The position numbers were made by a program, and so were the translations under genes. DNA of 61,451 nucleotides from Thalassotalea marina (GTDB lineage: Bacteria; Pseudomonadota; Gammaproteobacteria; Enterobacterales; Alteromonadaceae), in contig NZ_BNCK01000014.1 in NCBI RefSeq assembly GCF_014656435.1, positions 1 through 61,451 of the forward strand. The letters run 5' to 3'. Positions 45,277-52,858 of this stretch are shown here, piece by piece. How positions within the stretch are numbered: position 1 is the first letter of the stretch; every line of letters starts with the position of its first letter. The notes under the pieces were generated by a model, which had not been told where the DNA came from, ran no database searches, and was given only the letters and a program-made list of their open reading frames with translations.

Positions 45277-46464
45277 TTAAGCAGCCCGTAAGTAGTTAAA
45301 AACACCACTAACATGCTGTGAAAAACGACCATTGAAATACCGTCCAGTGTCATAAATCTGATTTCGTAAAACATCCAATCCGTCGTGACAATGGACATCA
45401 TTAGCATCGGTTCCGATAGACGGTGATGGAACGAAAACAAATCCGCCTGATTCTTTAACGGCAAGTGAAGCTTTATAAATCCCGGTGTTGCCACAATGAG
45501 GGGTACTGTTGTCATTATCAGCGACATGAACCTTTTTGATAGACGGGAAAACGTCAGAAACGGATTTACTTACTGGGCAGATGTTATCAGCACATAAGCA
45601 AACTAAAACAGTTCTACCGGTTGCCAAAAAAATTGACAATCCAGTGGCCAATCCTTCACAAATATATACCATTTCAGACGAGTCATCTAGTGTCCCCAGG
45701 GTGAAAAAAAAGCCTGTATGATCAAACCCGACAGTTTGTATTTTGTTCGTTTCCCACTCGGTAGGTTTTAAATGAAATATACGCTGTAACCCACCAAAAT
45801 CACCATAGATGTTGTACAACGGAAAACACGTAAAATATCCGTTTTTATTAAGGCCGACTTTAATATTAAATTGACCGGCAATATCTTCTACTTTTTTAGA
45901 TTGTAAGTATGGACTAAACGATTTTGGGTGCAGTAAATGTCTCATTGAATCGAATAAAAGTGGCTCTTTTTGTTGTTCTGAATGAACCCATTTCAAATAC
46001 CTCTTTTTTTTCGCAAGCGCGACGTTCTGTTGATTCCTTAGGGCTGATTCACTCAAGGAACTCTTCTTTTTACAAGGCACAATATTTCTCGATTTGTATT
46101 TTTTGTATTCATCGAAAAGTAGGTTCAATGGATTAAATTTGTTCCAGGGTTTATTGTATTTGTTTTGCATACAAGCAAACACAATAACTGGATATTCAAA
46201 TGTTTGATCACCATCTCTAAAGACCTTGATGGTTGCAGACACATACGTTCGTCTGTTGTCATGCTTTTCTAAATTGACAATTGATTTACTATTGTCTTTT
46301 TTACCATCATAGCAAATATTGTTTTTTGTTAATGCCCAATTAACACGAGAATCTGATGCTAGAGGTGCAATATCTGATTCAAAATAACAAGCGATCGAAT
46401 GTGCATCTTTACCAATATAGTGCCTTACAAAGTCAGTAAAACTCTTAACCTTATTGTTTTCCAT
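45277..46464 (-). CDS. Toprim-domain (primase-like) plasmid protein
   Basis: A 395-residue protein. The C-terminal ~150 residues form a Toprim domain: VYICEGLATGLSI (~264, the catalytic glutamate), HVADNDNS and GTDANDVHCHDG, the metal-binding acidic residues. The N-terminal part lacks a zinc finger. Related plasmid Toprim proteins (TraC-like primases, DUF7146-type) prime or protect transferred strands in the recipient. The start ATG at 46464 lies 85 nt after a C4-loop leader and overlaps a short leader reading frame, so translation may be regulated. Confidence 0.8.
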   Translation of the reverse strand: MENNKVKSFTDFVRHYIGKDAHSIACYFESDIAPLASDSRVNWALTKNNICYDGKKDNSKSIVNLEKHDNRRTYVSATIKVFRDGDQTFEYPVIVFACMQNKYNKPWNKFNPLNLLFDEYKKYKSRNIVPCKKKSSLSESALRNQQNVALAKKKRYLKWVHSEQQKEPLLFDSMRHLLHPKSFSPYLQSKKVEDIAGQFNIKVGLNKNGYFTCFPLYNIYGDFGGLQRIFHLKPTEWETNKIQTVGFDHTGFFFTLGTLDDSSEMVYICEGLATGLSIFLATGRTVLVCLCADNICPVSKSVSDVFPSIKKVHVADNDNSTPHCGNTGIYKASLAVKESGGFVFVPSPSIGTDANDVHCHDGLDVLRNQIYDTGRYFNGRFSQHVSGVFNYLRAA

Positions 46465-46590
46465 AACAATGTCCAGAATGTGATATACATCATATAAAAC
46501 AGCAAAATTTGAATGTATTTCATGAAAAAAATGTTGATATCATCAACGCCTCTCCCCACAAGAGTGATAGTAAAGCTGGGGAATACTTTA
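46465..46590 (-). promoter_or_regulatory. C4-loop leader upstream of the Toprim gene
   Basis: Reading the minus strand, TAAAGT-ATTCCCCA-GCTTTA forms a hairpin (46590-46571), then GTGGGGAGAGG (46560-46550). Unlike the other leaders it is followed not by the main gene but by a short frame MISTFFS (ATG 46543) whose TGA overlaps the ATG (46523) of a 32-codon hydrophobic frame (MKYIQILLFYMM...) running into the Toprim gene. GTTGAT-gat-ATCAAC followed by ATTTTTTT may be an attenuator. An extended -10 TGCTATAAT lies upstream at ~46611. The remaining sequence to 46664 has no gene. Confidence 0.5.
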
Positions 46591-46664
46591 TGTTTTCTAC
46601 AGTAAAATTATAGCAAAAAAACTAGATTATCACCAACCAAACATCAAATAAAACAGCTGTTTTT

Positions 46665-47405
46665 TTATTCGCAAACAACGCCATCTTTGTTGCGATCAAT
46701 CATATATTTGTATGCTGGATGGTTAGCTCTAACAGGAGCAATGTTGTGGTTTCGAGCCTCCATGCAAGAGATGCGGCCATTTCTGTTTGAGTCGTATTTT
46801 TGCAACGGATCTAACGGGAACTTTCGAATAGGTTCGCTAGGATTGTCAGCATGTTCAAATACCATTTTAAAACTATCACAAGACGATAAAATTCCTTCGA
46901 GCGCTATCGCTTCGGCTTTGTCCACAGATAACTTATATTTCTTTTTTACGAGCACAACAACATAAGAAAACCAGCACTGATTTTTAGATGGTAACCACTC
47001 AGCTGCATCATAACCGCATTTACCTCCAGGGCGACATCTATTTATATCAGGTGATGCCAGTGTTAGATTAAGTAAGTCGCTCGCAAATTGCTTTTTGGTT
47101 TCTGCAGTTGCTGAACAAAGTCCACTATCATGAGCTTCCGATGCCGCCACAATATGTTCTATATCTGTGTCCTTTGTGGATTCAAAATACGTTCCCGAAT
47201 ATGGGCCATAAATTTTGCCTCCCATGGACTCAACTATAAGAGGCTCTAGCGATTGTGAGTATGGATACTGTTTCTCTTTATTGTACTCAGTACACCGATT
47301 TTCATCCGCGATTACCAACCCTCTATAATAGTTTGTAGCGCTCAATTCATGACTAAAACACACTAATAGAAGAATGAGTATTAACTGATTTGATTTGATA
47401 AACAT
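46665..47405 (-). CDS. Secreted HNH-type nuclease with Excalibur domain
   Basis: A 246-residue exported protein (signal peptide LILILLLVCFSHELSA). Residues ~80-170 hold an HNH/GmrSD-C-like nuclease core: DTDIEHIVAASEAHDSGLC, DLLNLTLASPDINRCR and DAAEWLPSKNQCWFSYVVVLVKKKY. The last ~40 residues form an Excalibur calcium-binding module (GRISCMEARNH...YKYMIDRNKDGVVCE). Such proteins degrade DNA outside the cytoplasm; on a conjugative plasmid it could limit competing DNA or use DNA as nutrient, which is inference. Confidence 0.8.
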   Translation of the reverse strand: MFIKSNQLILILLLVCFSHELSATNYYRGLVIADENRCTEYNKEKQYPYSQSLEPLIVESMGGKIYGPYSGTYFESTKDTDIEHIVAASEAHDSGLCSATAETKKQFASDLLNLTLASPDINRCRPGGKCGYDAAEWLPSKNQCWFSYVVVLVKKKYKLSVDKAEAIALEGILSSCDSFKMVFEHADNPSEPIRKFPLDPLQKYDSNRNGRISCMEARNHNIAPVRANHPAYKYMIDRNKDGVVCE

Positions 47406-47477
47406 GCTTATCTCCAGTGGTTGGTTTTTAACCTTTCTGTGATTAAAGGTATTACAATTATCTAGGGATTAAAGCCA

Positions 47478-47660
47478 CTATTTTTTGTTAAGTGGCTTAC
47501 TGTAACATACCCATTTGAACGCCCAATATATGACTAAAAAATTGAAAACTATTAAGGTAATGAGTTTCAAAATTCCAGACGTAATAAACACCACCATATA
47601 TCCCACAAAATATAGTTTTATGGTGTCGATAACAAACCGTCTAATAGCAGTTTTGTTCAT
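47478..47660 (-). CDS. Small membrane protein
   Basis: A 60-residue protein, mostly hydrophobic with two possible membrane spans (VIDTIKLYFVGYMVVFITSG and LITLIVFNFLVIYWAFKW) and basic ends. It overlaps the upstream small gene by 20 nt, suggesting coupling. No family recognised. Confidence 0.5.
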   Translation of the reverse strand: MNKTAIRRFVIDTIKLYFVGYMVVFITSGILKLITLIVFNFLVIYWAFKWVCYSKPLNKK

Positions 47661-47844
47661 TTGTAACCATCATTGTGCATTCTGCGTAACAATCCATTGG
47701 TACTAGTTGATACTGAAACCCGATCCAGGTATTCCCTTTGCGACTTTTGAGTGTTACCTCTCCAGTAGACTCAACATAATCAATGATTTTTCCCAAGACA
47801 AAATCCGTTCTGTTGTAGGGAAAGTAAAAAAGCTCACCTATCAT
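47641..47844 (-). CDS. Small hypothetical protein
   Basis: A 67-residue soluble protein (MIGELFYFPYNRTDFVLGKI...) with a compact beta-rich pattern and three cysteines near its end. GGTGG lies just before the ATG. It pairs with the downstream small membrane protein as a two-gene unit between the nuclease and the CsgG-like gene. Function unknown. Confidence 0.55.
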   Translation of the reverse strand: MIGELFYFPYNRTDFVLGKIIDYVESTGEVTLKSRKGNTWIGFQYQLVPMDCYAECTMMVTNEQNCY

Positions 47845-47888
47845 ATTCCACCCTTATTCGATTGATTCATGTAATGTTTCTAGTACAT

Positions 47889-48713
47889 CTATTCAACTGC
47901 AACTTCAGTTACAAAATAAGCATCTGACGCGATACTTTTGATTAAATCGAAAACAGAATGATCAACGACTGTACGCATGGCTTCTTCAATCTCAACACTG
48001 CCTTTAAACTGACTAGAACCAATCGCACCACCTGAACTACCAAGACCAATTAATCCAAAACTATAATCGTTTTGTTTAGAGTTACTCAGGTATGATTCAG
48101 TGTATTTGATGGCTGAAGATTCGACATCTATAAGTCTAATATCAACGCCAATTTTTGCTTTAGTTTGTTTGTTGGAAAATAATCCACCACCGCTACTAAG
48201 AAAAGAACCAATACCCGACTTTGCTTCTTCATAGATGAAGCTAGTAATTGACCCAGTAATAATAAAATCACTCGTTTCTGGTTGAAAGGTTTTACCGGCC
48301 AGCTCCATTTCCTTTTTGACTTGTTCGATAGTTTCACGATCTAAAATGGTGAAGCACCCAGTAACAGCTAAAGAATGTGAAAGCATAGTACTCATAGATT
48401 CGCCTAGCGTTGAAAAATCAGATATCCCCTTGTCAGATAATCGTAGAATTGCAGCCATATTACCGCTAAGTTTTGGCACCCTAGAGCAATTAGTTGCTTT
48501 GCACTGTATTTCTGCAATACTGATCTTGGCCACGGGCTGACCACACGTGATAGTTTTTCGAACTTTGATTCGATTACCGTCACTGTCTAACGCTTTTGCG
48601 TATACGTTTCCCCTATTTCCACTTTTAGTTGTTTCTGTGCTTGTTCCTGTTGATACGCAACCAGATAGACACACAAAGACGATGACATATATAAATATAA
48701 GTAAAGTTTTCAT
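47889..48713 (-). CDS. CsgG-family outer-membrane lipoprotein
   Basis: A 274-residue lipoprotein (lipobox VCLSGC; Cys at ~19). CsgG/HfaB-like features: ALDSDGNRI, GESMSTMLSHSLAVTGCFTILDRETIEQV, DFIITGSITSFIYEE, then GVDIRLIDVESSAIKYTES. CsgG forms an outer-membrane pore that secretes curli; related plasmid proteins may serve other export or surface roles. No curli subunit genes are nearby. A GTGTAT-type operator lies 125 bp upstream. Confidence 0.75.
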   Translation of the reverse strand: MKTLLIFIYVIVFVCLSGCVSTGTSTETTKSGNRGNVYAKALDSDGNRIKVRKTITCGQPVAKISIAEIQCKATNCSRVPKLSGNMAAILRLSDKGISDFSTLGESMSTMLSHSLAVTGCFTILDRETIEQVKKEMELAGKTFQPETSDFIITGSITSFIYEEAKSGIGSFLSSGGGLFSNKQTKAKIGVDIRLIDVESSAIKYTESYLSNSKQNDYSFGLIGLGSSGGAIGSSQFKGSVEIEEAMRTVVDHSVFDLIKSIASDAYFVTEVAVE

Positions 48714-48837
48714 TGTGATTCCCTCAGCAATTAGGTGTATTAAAAAATATATTTATATCGCAGGAAACCACTTAAAATCATACCTACAACTACTATAAAT
48801 AAAGTCAATCATTACTTTATTACAAAACATAGAAATA

Positions 48838-48855
48838 ATGTATATTTATATACAC
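48838..48855. promoter_or_regulatory. ATGTAT-N6-ATACAC operator
   Basis: 6-nt spacer (atttat) and near-perfect arms. It overlaps the end of the small cysteine-rich gene and precedes the CsgG-like gene; a half-like GTGTAT-N6-ATATAT follows at 48735-48752. Confidence 0.5.
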
Positions 48856-48992
48856 TTTTTCAAATTCCTTTTATTCCTTATGGCTTTCAATATTTCTTGC
48901 TGCTTCTTCCTTGTAAGAATACAGAAATTATCGCATATACCTTCCTTGAATTTATCGCAGTAGCCACCGCAGGGCTTTTTATGTTTCATCAT
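48846..48992 (-). CDS. Small cysteine-rich (zinc-ribbon-like) protein
   Basis: A 48-residue protein, MMKHKKPCGGYCDKFKEGIC then DNFCILTRKKQQEI. Two CxxxC pairs (Cys8/12 and Cys20/24) could bind a metal, followed by a basic helix. AAGGA lies 6 nt before the first of two ATGs. It is 49 nt upstream of nothing coding on its own strand except the operator and CsgG-like gene, and 49 bp downstream of the methyltransferase stop. No family named; small Zn-binding regulator is a guess. Confidence 0.55.
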   Translation of the reverse strand: MMKHKKPCGGYCDKFKEGICDNFCILTRKKQQEILKAIRNKRNLKKCI

Positions 48993-49041
48993 ATATATCC
49001 TTCTACACGTTGAGTGATAAAAGGAGCTAATCGCCCCTTAA

Positions 49042-49863
49042 TTAATAGGCCCGCTGATTCAATTCTTGTGCGGTTAGATAGATAAGCCGCTGTGTGACCT
49101 TTTCTTCAGCGAAGTCCGCCGCGACAAACTCAACAAGAGGTACTTTTGATTTCCAGTTAACAGCGTGTGCGTTACAACCACTAAAACACGTTGGCTCTAA
49201 AATAATTCCCGTTTCATCAACAAACTTATTAACCTGTTCGGTAACATTTGATTGGAAATAGTCAACGCCGCTGAACTTAAAGCCAGATAGTTGTTGAGGT
49301 AAAATAAAACACCCGCTAGGTGCCATCAAGGTTGCTATCTCAAGCACATTGTAAGCCGCATTATTGCCGGTATAACAAATCCTCTTAGCCGATGAAAAAG
49401 TGGAGACAGCACCAAATGGAGGATTAGATATGACATAATCAAACTGACCAAGTGCCAACAGAGAATCAATGTCAGTCACATCCAGTTGCACCCAGGTAGC
49501 TTCAGGAACGACTTTCTTGCCAACTGAGACATAATCAGGATTTTGTTCTACACATACTAGCTCGCATGTAACAGACGTTCCCCAGGAAAAAGTACGGGCA
49601 AAAGCATAAGATAGAGCGCCAATCCCTGCACACAAATCTAAAATACGAATATGTTTTCGGTTGGGGAATGGACAATACGCACTGAATTCTTGCGCTAGCG
49701 CTAAAGGGGTAAAAAAAGCACCACTAACACCTGTGTTATGAGCAGCCGCCTCATGAAAGTGATCTAAAACAAATTCGCGTTCACTATGGTTTAGAATATC
49801 ACTGTTACAAAGCTCAAGAGCTTTATCATGCAATTGACGATTACGGGTAGAAATTCTAGACAT
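49042..49863 (-). CDS. Class I N6-adenine-type methyltransferase
   Basis: A 273-residue S-adenosylmethionine-dependent methyltransferase. Motif I ILDLCAGIGALSYAF (~73-87), motif IV NPPF (~149-152) in DYVISNPPFGAVS, typical of N6-adenine or N4-cytosine enzymes acting on DNA. GAFFTPLALAQEFSAY is the usual N-terminal segment. There is no target-recognition domain or nuclease, so it is an orphan enzyme, perhaps protecting the plasmid from restriction. Translation is preceded by the C4-loop leader. Confidence 0.75.
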   Translation of the reverse strand: MSRISTRNRQLHDKALELCNSDILNHSEREFVLDHFHEAAAHNTGVSGAFFTPLALAQEFSAYCPFPNRKHIRILDLCAGIGALSYAFARTFSWGTSVTCELVCVEQNPDYVSVGKKVVPEATWVQLDVTDIDSLLALGQFDYVISNPPFGAVSTFSSAKRICYTGNNAAYNVLEIATLMAPSGCFILPQQLSGFKFSGVDYFQSNVTEQVNKFVDETGIILEPTCFSGCNAHAVNWKSKVPLVEFVAADFAEEKVTQRLIYLTAQELNQRAY

Positions 49864-49923
49864 AATATATTCCTCTCCCCTCGTTTATAAAAGTGACTTA
49901 ACAAGTCGGGGAATACTTGTTAA
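49864..49923 (-). promoter_or_regulatory. C4-loop 5' leader of the methyltransferase gene
   Basis: Minus strand: TTAACAAGT-ATTCCCCG-ACTTGTTAA (49923-49898) is a perfect 9-bp hairpin with CCCC in the loop; 17 nt later comes GAGGGGAGAGGA (ending 49871), the ribosome-binding site 8 nt before the ATG. Loop CCCC can pair with the GGGG. Confidence 0.7.
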
Positions 49924-49933
49924 ACACTAGGTT

Positions 49934-49963
49934 ATCTTACCAGAAAACACACCCTTTTGTAAA
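49934..49963 (-). promoter_or_regulatory. Leader promoter, face to face with a plus-strand promoter
   Basis: Minus-strand -35 TTTACA (49963-49958) and -10 TAAGAT (49939-49934), spacer 18, would start RNA at the leader hairpin. The same bases read on the plus strand give TTGTAA (49957-49962) with TATTGT 16 nt on (49979-49984). The arrangement recurs at 57.46 and 58.58 kb. Confidence 0.55.
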
Positions 49964-49990
49964 TATTGCAATCAAGTGTATTGTGATAAA

Positions 49991-50349
49991 AAAGATAAAT
50001 ATATTGTTGGTTTATCGCTTAAAAATGTGAAATGCTTTGGCGGTTGTTCGCGCGGCTTGCCTTGCGGCAGGGGCAAGACCCGAGAGCCTGAGCAGTTCGC
50101 CTTAAGCGAAGTGCGACCTAGCGCATCGGACAGAGCCCTTTTAAGAGTGTTCATGCTCAGTATGGAGTCCGCATCCATAAGCCCGCACAGACACTGGGGA
50201 AATGCAAAACGGGCAAACTCTAGGCAAACCGTTGTATTTTTTCAGGGGCTGTGCGAGGCTTTCGTTTTTAGATGGGACTCTCTGAGCATGTACACGACAG
50301 ATGGTTCGATGCGCTAACTTCGATAAAATTACAGAATCTGTAATTTTAT
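49991..50349 (+). ncRNA. Candidate structured RNA of repeat A
   Basis: The block downstream of the plus-strand promoter can form long-range helices: CGAGAGCCT (50081-50089) with AGGCTTTCG (50256-50264), GCACAG (50185-50190) with CTGTGC (50249-50254), hairpins CTTGCC/GGCAAG, TTCGC/GCGAA and AACGG/CCGTT, and a pseudoknot GAGTCC (50165-50170) with GGACTC (50275-50280). It ends at an AT-rich palindrome followed by TTTTAT. Direction and existence of the transcript are inferred. Antisense reading frames are broken by a 1-nt deletion in repeat B, arguing against protein. Confidence 0.4.
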
Positions 50350-50556
50350 ACAAATGTGCCAATCACCGATTGGCCACCTTATCAGGCAAGCACTACGCTT
50401 GCCCTTCTTTTCAATTAGCGTCATCACCGAAAGGCCGAGACAACGTCTTTTTGTTGGCTCGGTTTGCTCGGCTTGGCCAGAGATTTATCTCGCCGTGAAG
50501 ACGCTAGCAAATGTTCTAGCGACCTTGCCAAGCGCTAGCCTGGCAAGGGGATTGCC
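50021..50556. repeat. Dispersed 0.5-kb repeat, copy A
   Basis: Nearly identical to copies B-E. It has a ~300-bp GC-richer core (from AAATGTGAAATGC), the palindrome ATAAAATTACAGA-a-TCTGTAATTTTAT (50323-50349), then hairpins CCAATC/GATTGG, GGCAAGC/GCTTGCC, CGCTAG/CTAGCG and CCTTGCCA-agcgctagcc-TGGCAAGG (50523-50548). Confidence 0.9.
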
Positions 50557-50568
50557 TGTAAACTTCAC

Positions 50569-50892
50569 TTAAGAAGCAACCCAGACAAACTTTCTATCCT
50601 TTGGCAGAGGGTGATCATCACTTAATGGATCAACAAGGTATAAACACCTCATCATCACGGCATAGCCGTCACTAGCCTGATACCCCGTTTTCTTTAAATA
50701 CAAAGCCAATTCAACATGATTCATCGACTTTCTAGTACCAACCGGATAAAAGGTTTTACCGATATAACAACCTTGATCCTTAGGTTGCTTAAACGCATTT
50801 TTATCACCAAAAAATGCAGTTTGCGGAACTTCTTCTGCGACCACACCAAACACAAGCGCAGAAAATAACAATGAACTAATAAATTTAAACAC
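50569..50892 (-). CDS. Small periplasmic protein (DUF1496-like)
   Basis: A 107-residue exported protein (signal peptide ISSLLFSALVFGVVA). The mature part has GCYIGKTFYPVGTRKSMN and YAVMMRCLYLVDP, a two-cysteine, beta-rich pattern reminiscent of DUF1496 proteins. AGGAG lies before the ATG. Last gene before repeat A, downstream of the Xre regulator and radC. Function unknown. Confidence 0.6.
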   Translation of the reverse strand: MFKFISSLLFSALVFGVVAEEVPQTAFFGDKNAFKQPKDQGCYIGKTFYPVGTRKSMNHVELALYLKKTGYQASDGYAVMMRCLYLVDPLSDDHPLPKDRKFVWVAS

Positions 50893-50930
50893 GTAAAACT
50901 CCTTTTAAACGGTAACTAAATATCAAAACA

Positions 50931-51257
50931 CTAAAGAACCAGAGGCTCCATAGTAACCAACCCTGATTTAAGTAACATGAGTTGCCAGGCCGAAGGTGAT
51001 ATACTTCGATGTTCCTTGCCTTCTACCGTTTCCCACTTACGCACGGCACTTGACCCCTTTACATTCCATTTACAGCCCGTCAATTTGGCTACATCGACCT
51101 GACTAAAACCCATTAATTTACGCAAGGCTTTAATCTCAATAGGTGTAGGGAGTATAAAGTTAGGGTGTTCAACCCCTAACGCGCACGGACGATTTTTAAA
51201 CGCTGCAAAGGTCTCAGGAACCCCTTGACCACTGTAGATAGGTGATGTTTCAGACAT
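50931..51257 (-). CDS. Xre-like helix-turn-helix regulator
   Basis: A 108-residue protein. Residues ~38-75 (TPIEIKALRKLMGFSQVDVA, then KLTGCKW) form an Xre/Cro helix-turn-helix, followed by SSAVRKWETVEG and a helical tail. AGAAGGG precedes the ATG. A hairpin GGGCTGC-gca-GCAGCCC (51275-51291) lies between radC and this gene. A candidate repressor for the ACCGCC/GGCGGT operator in the radC promoter upstream, by operon logic only. Confidence 0.65.
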   Translation of the reverse strand: MSETSPIYSGQGVPETFAAFKNRPCALGVEHPNFILPTPIEIKALRKLMGFSQVDVAKLTGCKWNVKGSSAVRKWETVEGKEHRSISPSAWQLMLLKSGLVTMEPLVL

Positions 51258-51274
51258 GACAAACCCTTCTATAG

Positions 51275-51291
51275 GGGCTGCGCAGCAGCCC
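51275..51291 (-). other. Intergenic hairpin between radC-like gene and xre
   Basis: Perfect 7-bp stem GGGCTGC/GCAGCCC with a 3-nt loop. No U-run follows, so it is more likely an mRNA processing or stability element than a terminator. Confidence 0.5.
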
Positions 51292-51295
51292 TCAA

Positions 51296-51751
51296 TTAAA
51301 GTAAACCACGCTCAGCAAAGCTGGTAAAACCCTCTGAGCCAACAATAATATGATCTAACACCGAGACATCAATCAACTCTAACGCTTTTTGTAGACGATT
51401 GGTAATTGTAATATCTGCTTGACTTTCCTTAACTACCCCGCTGGGGTGGTTGTGCGCAAAAATAACGGAGCAAGCGTTGTTTTTAAGCACCAATTCAACA
51501 ACTACTCTGGGGTACACAGAGGCAGCGTTGACCGTACCAGTAAAGAGTTCAACTGAATCAATAAGGCGATGCTGACCATCTAGCAGTGCTACGCAAAACA
51601 CTTCACGCGTCGATGTTTCGAATTGTGTTTTAAAAAATGATGACGCTATACAGGTACTAGTCATTGCGTCAGTAGTGCGTACTTTACTTTTTAAAATCGC
51701 ATGCGCCTGTTCAATAATGTTCAACTCTTCAGCAGAAAATAAATTATTCAT
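51296..51751 (-). CDS. radC: RadC-family (JAB/MPN) protein
   Basis: A 151-residue RadC-like protein with the metal motif AHNHPSG (~107-113) and a downstream D in the VSVLDHIIVG segment, making the JAMM signature E-HxH-x(10)-D. It lacks the N-terminal helix-hairpin-helix of chromosomal RadC, as is usual for mobile-element versions. Its role in DNA repair is doubtful; plasmid and phage copies are common, often with anti-restriction genes. First gene of the operon radC-xre-DUF1496. Confidence 0.88.
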   Translation of the reverse strand: MNNLFSAEELNIIEQAHAILKSKVRTTDAMTSTCIASSFFKTQFETSTREVFCVALLDGQHRLIDSVELFTGTVNAASVYPRVVVELVLKNNACSVIFAHNHPSGVVKESQADITITNRLQKALELIDVSVLDHIIVGSEGFTSFAERGLL

Positions 51752-51800
51752 GGTGTAGATTCCAGTAATGGGTCATGGACAATTCCCGACCTTCTTAGAC

Positions 51801-51829
51801 ATTATACACCGCCCCATAGTGGCGGTCAA
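51801..51829 (-). promoter_or_regulatory. Promoter with an operator in its spacer
   Basis: -35 TTGACC (51829-51824) and -10 TATAAT (51806-51801) with exactly 17 nt between, on the minus strand. A dyad ACCGCC/GGCGGT (51808-51826) fills the spacer, an ideal repressor site. The 51830-51900 stretch has nothing else. Confidence 0.7.
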
Positions 51830-51900
51830 TACTAATAAAAAATAACAGCCAAATAAAGTAAATTAAAAAAAATGTAGATATTTTTTGAATTATTATTAAC

Positions 51901-52432
51901 AAATGTGAAATGCTTTGGCGGTTGTTCGCGCGGCTTGCCTTGCGGCAGGGGCAAGACCCGAGAGCCTAAGCAGTTCGCCTTAAGCGAAGTGCGACCTAGC
52001 GCATCGGACAGAGCCCTTTTAAGAGTGTTCATGCTCAGTATGGAGTCCGCATCCATAAGCCCGCACAGACACTGGGGAAATGCAAAACGGGCAAACTCTA
52101 GGCAAACCGTTGTATTTTTTCAGGGGCTGTGCGAGGCTTTCGTTTTAGATGGGACTCTCTGAGCATGTACACGACAGATGGTTCGATGCGCTAACTTCGA
52201 TAAAATTACAGAATCTGTAATTTTATACAAAAGCGCCAATCTCCGATTGGCCGCCTTATGAGGCAAGCCACCTCTTGCCGTGCTTTTCAATTAGCGTCAT
52301 CACCGAATGGCCGAGACAACGTCTTTTTGTTGGCTCGGTTTGCTCGGCTTTGATAGAGATTTATCTCGCCGCGAAGACGCTAGCAAATGTTCTAGCGACT
52401 TTGCCAAGCGTTAGCCTGGCAAAGGGATTGCC
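51901..52432. repeat. Dispersed 0.5-kb repeat, copy B
   Basis: Homologous from AAATGTGAAATGC onward only; it lacks the divergent-promoter flank of copies A, C, D and E. It has a 1-nt deletion in the T-run (CGTTTTAG at ~52142) and CTAAGC for CTGAGC. The terminal hairpin is CTTTGCCA-agcgttagcc-TGGCAAAG (52399-52424). Confidence 0.9.
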
Positions 52433-52530
52433 AATACCTTTAATGCGAGATATGTTAAATCGGTACCATAACATGAAGATTAGCGTAACTCGAAATGTCA
52501 TTGCACGTTCAAAATTGCTCAATGAGCAAA

Positions 52531-52857
52531 TCAATAGAAGCACCATAAACAAAAACCAGTAACCACAACACTTAGACCAATGAACGTGGGTAAATAAAAT
52601 CTTATCGACTTTCCTTTAGACAAAAAAACCTTCCTTAAGGTATGATTTAATGAATTACTTCTGCTTTCTTCAACTCGCAACGTTGCCTTGTAGCTGTCAA
52701 AAATCATCGAACAATTTTCATTTTTAGTTGCTAATAGAGCAAGGGTACTAGCAAACAACAAAGACTGTAGTACCTTTTCATTTGGGTTAACATCTTTAGA
52801 AAACCTTGCCTCTAGTAAATCGATTATTTCATTGGCCACTTTGCTTGAATCTGTCAT
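52531..52857 (-). CDS. Hypothetical tail-anchored membrane protein
   Basis: A 108-residue protein with a soluble helical N-terminus and one C-terminal membrane span (FYLPTFIGLSVVVTGFCLWCFY). The ATG at 52857 follows AAGGA by 7 nt; earlier in-frame starts at 52875 and upstream are weaker. Four genes on this strand form the unit between repeats C and B. Function unknown. Confidence 0.6.
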   Translation of the reverse strand: MTDSSKVANEIIDLLEARFSKDVNPNEKVLQSLLFASTLALLATKNENCSMIFDSYKATLRVEESRSNSLNHTLRKVFLSKGKSIRFYLPTFIGLSVVVTGFCLWCFY

Positions 52858-52858
52858 A

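Noticed and set aside
50323..50349. The repeat palindrome as a LexA (SOS) box
   Set aside because: LexA sites read CTGT...ACAG; here the order is ACAG...CTGT, the inverse.
50141..50362. Conserved 68-113-codon reading frames on both strands of each 0.5-kb repeat
   Set aside because: They recur only because the DNA is nearly identical, have no ribosome-binding site, and are broken by a 1-nt deletion in copy B.
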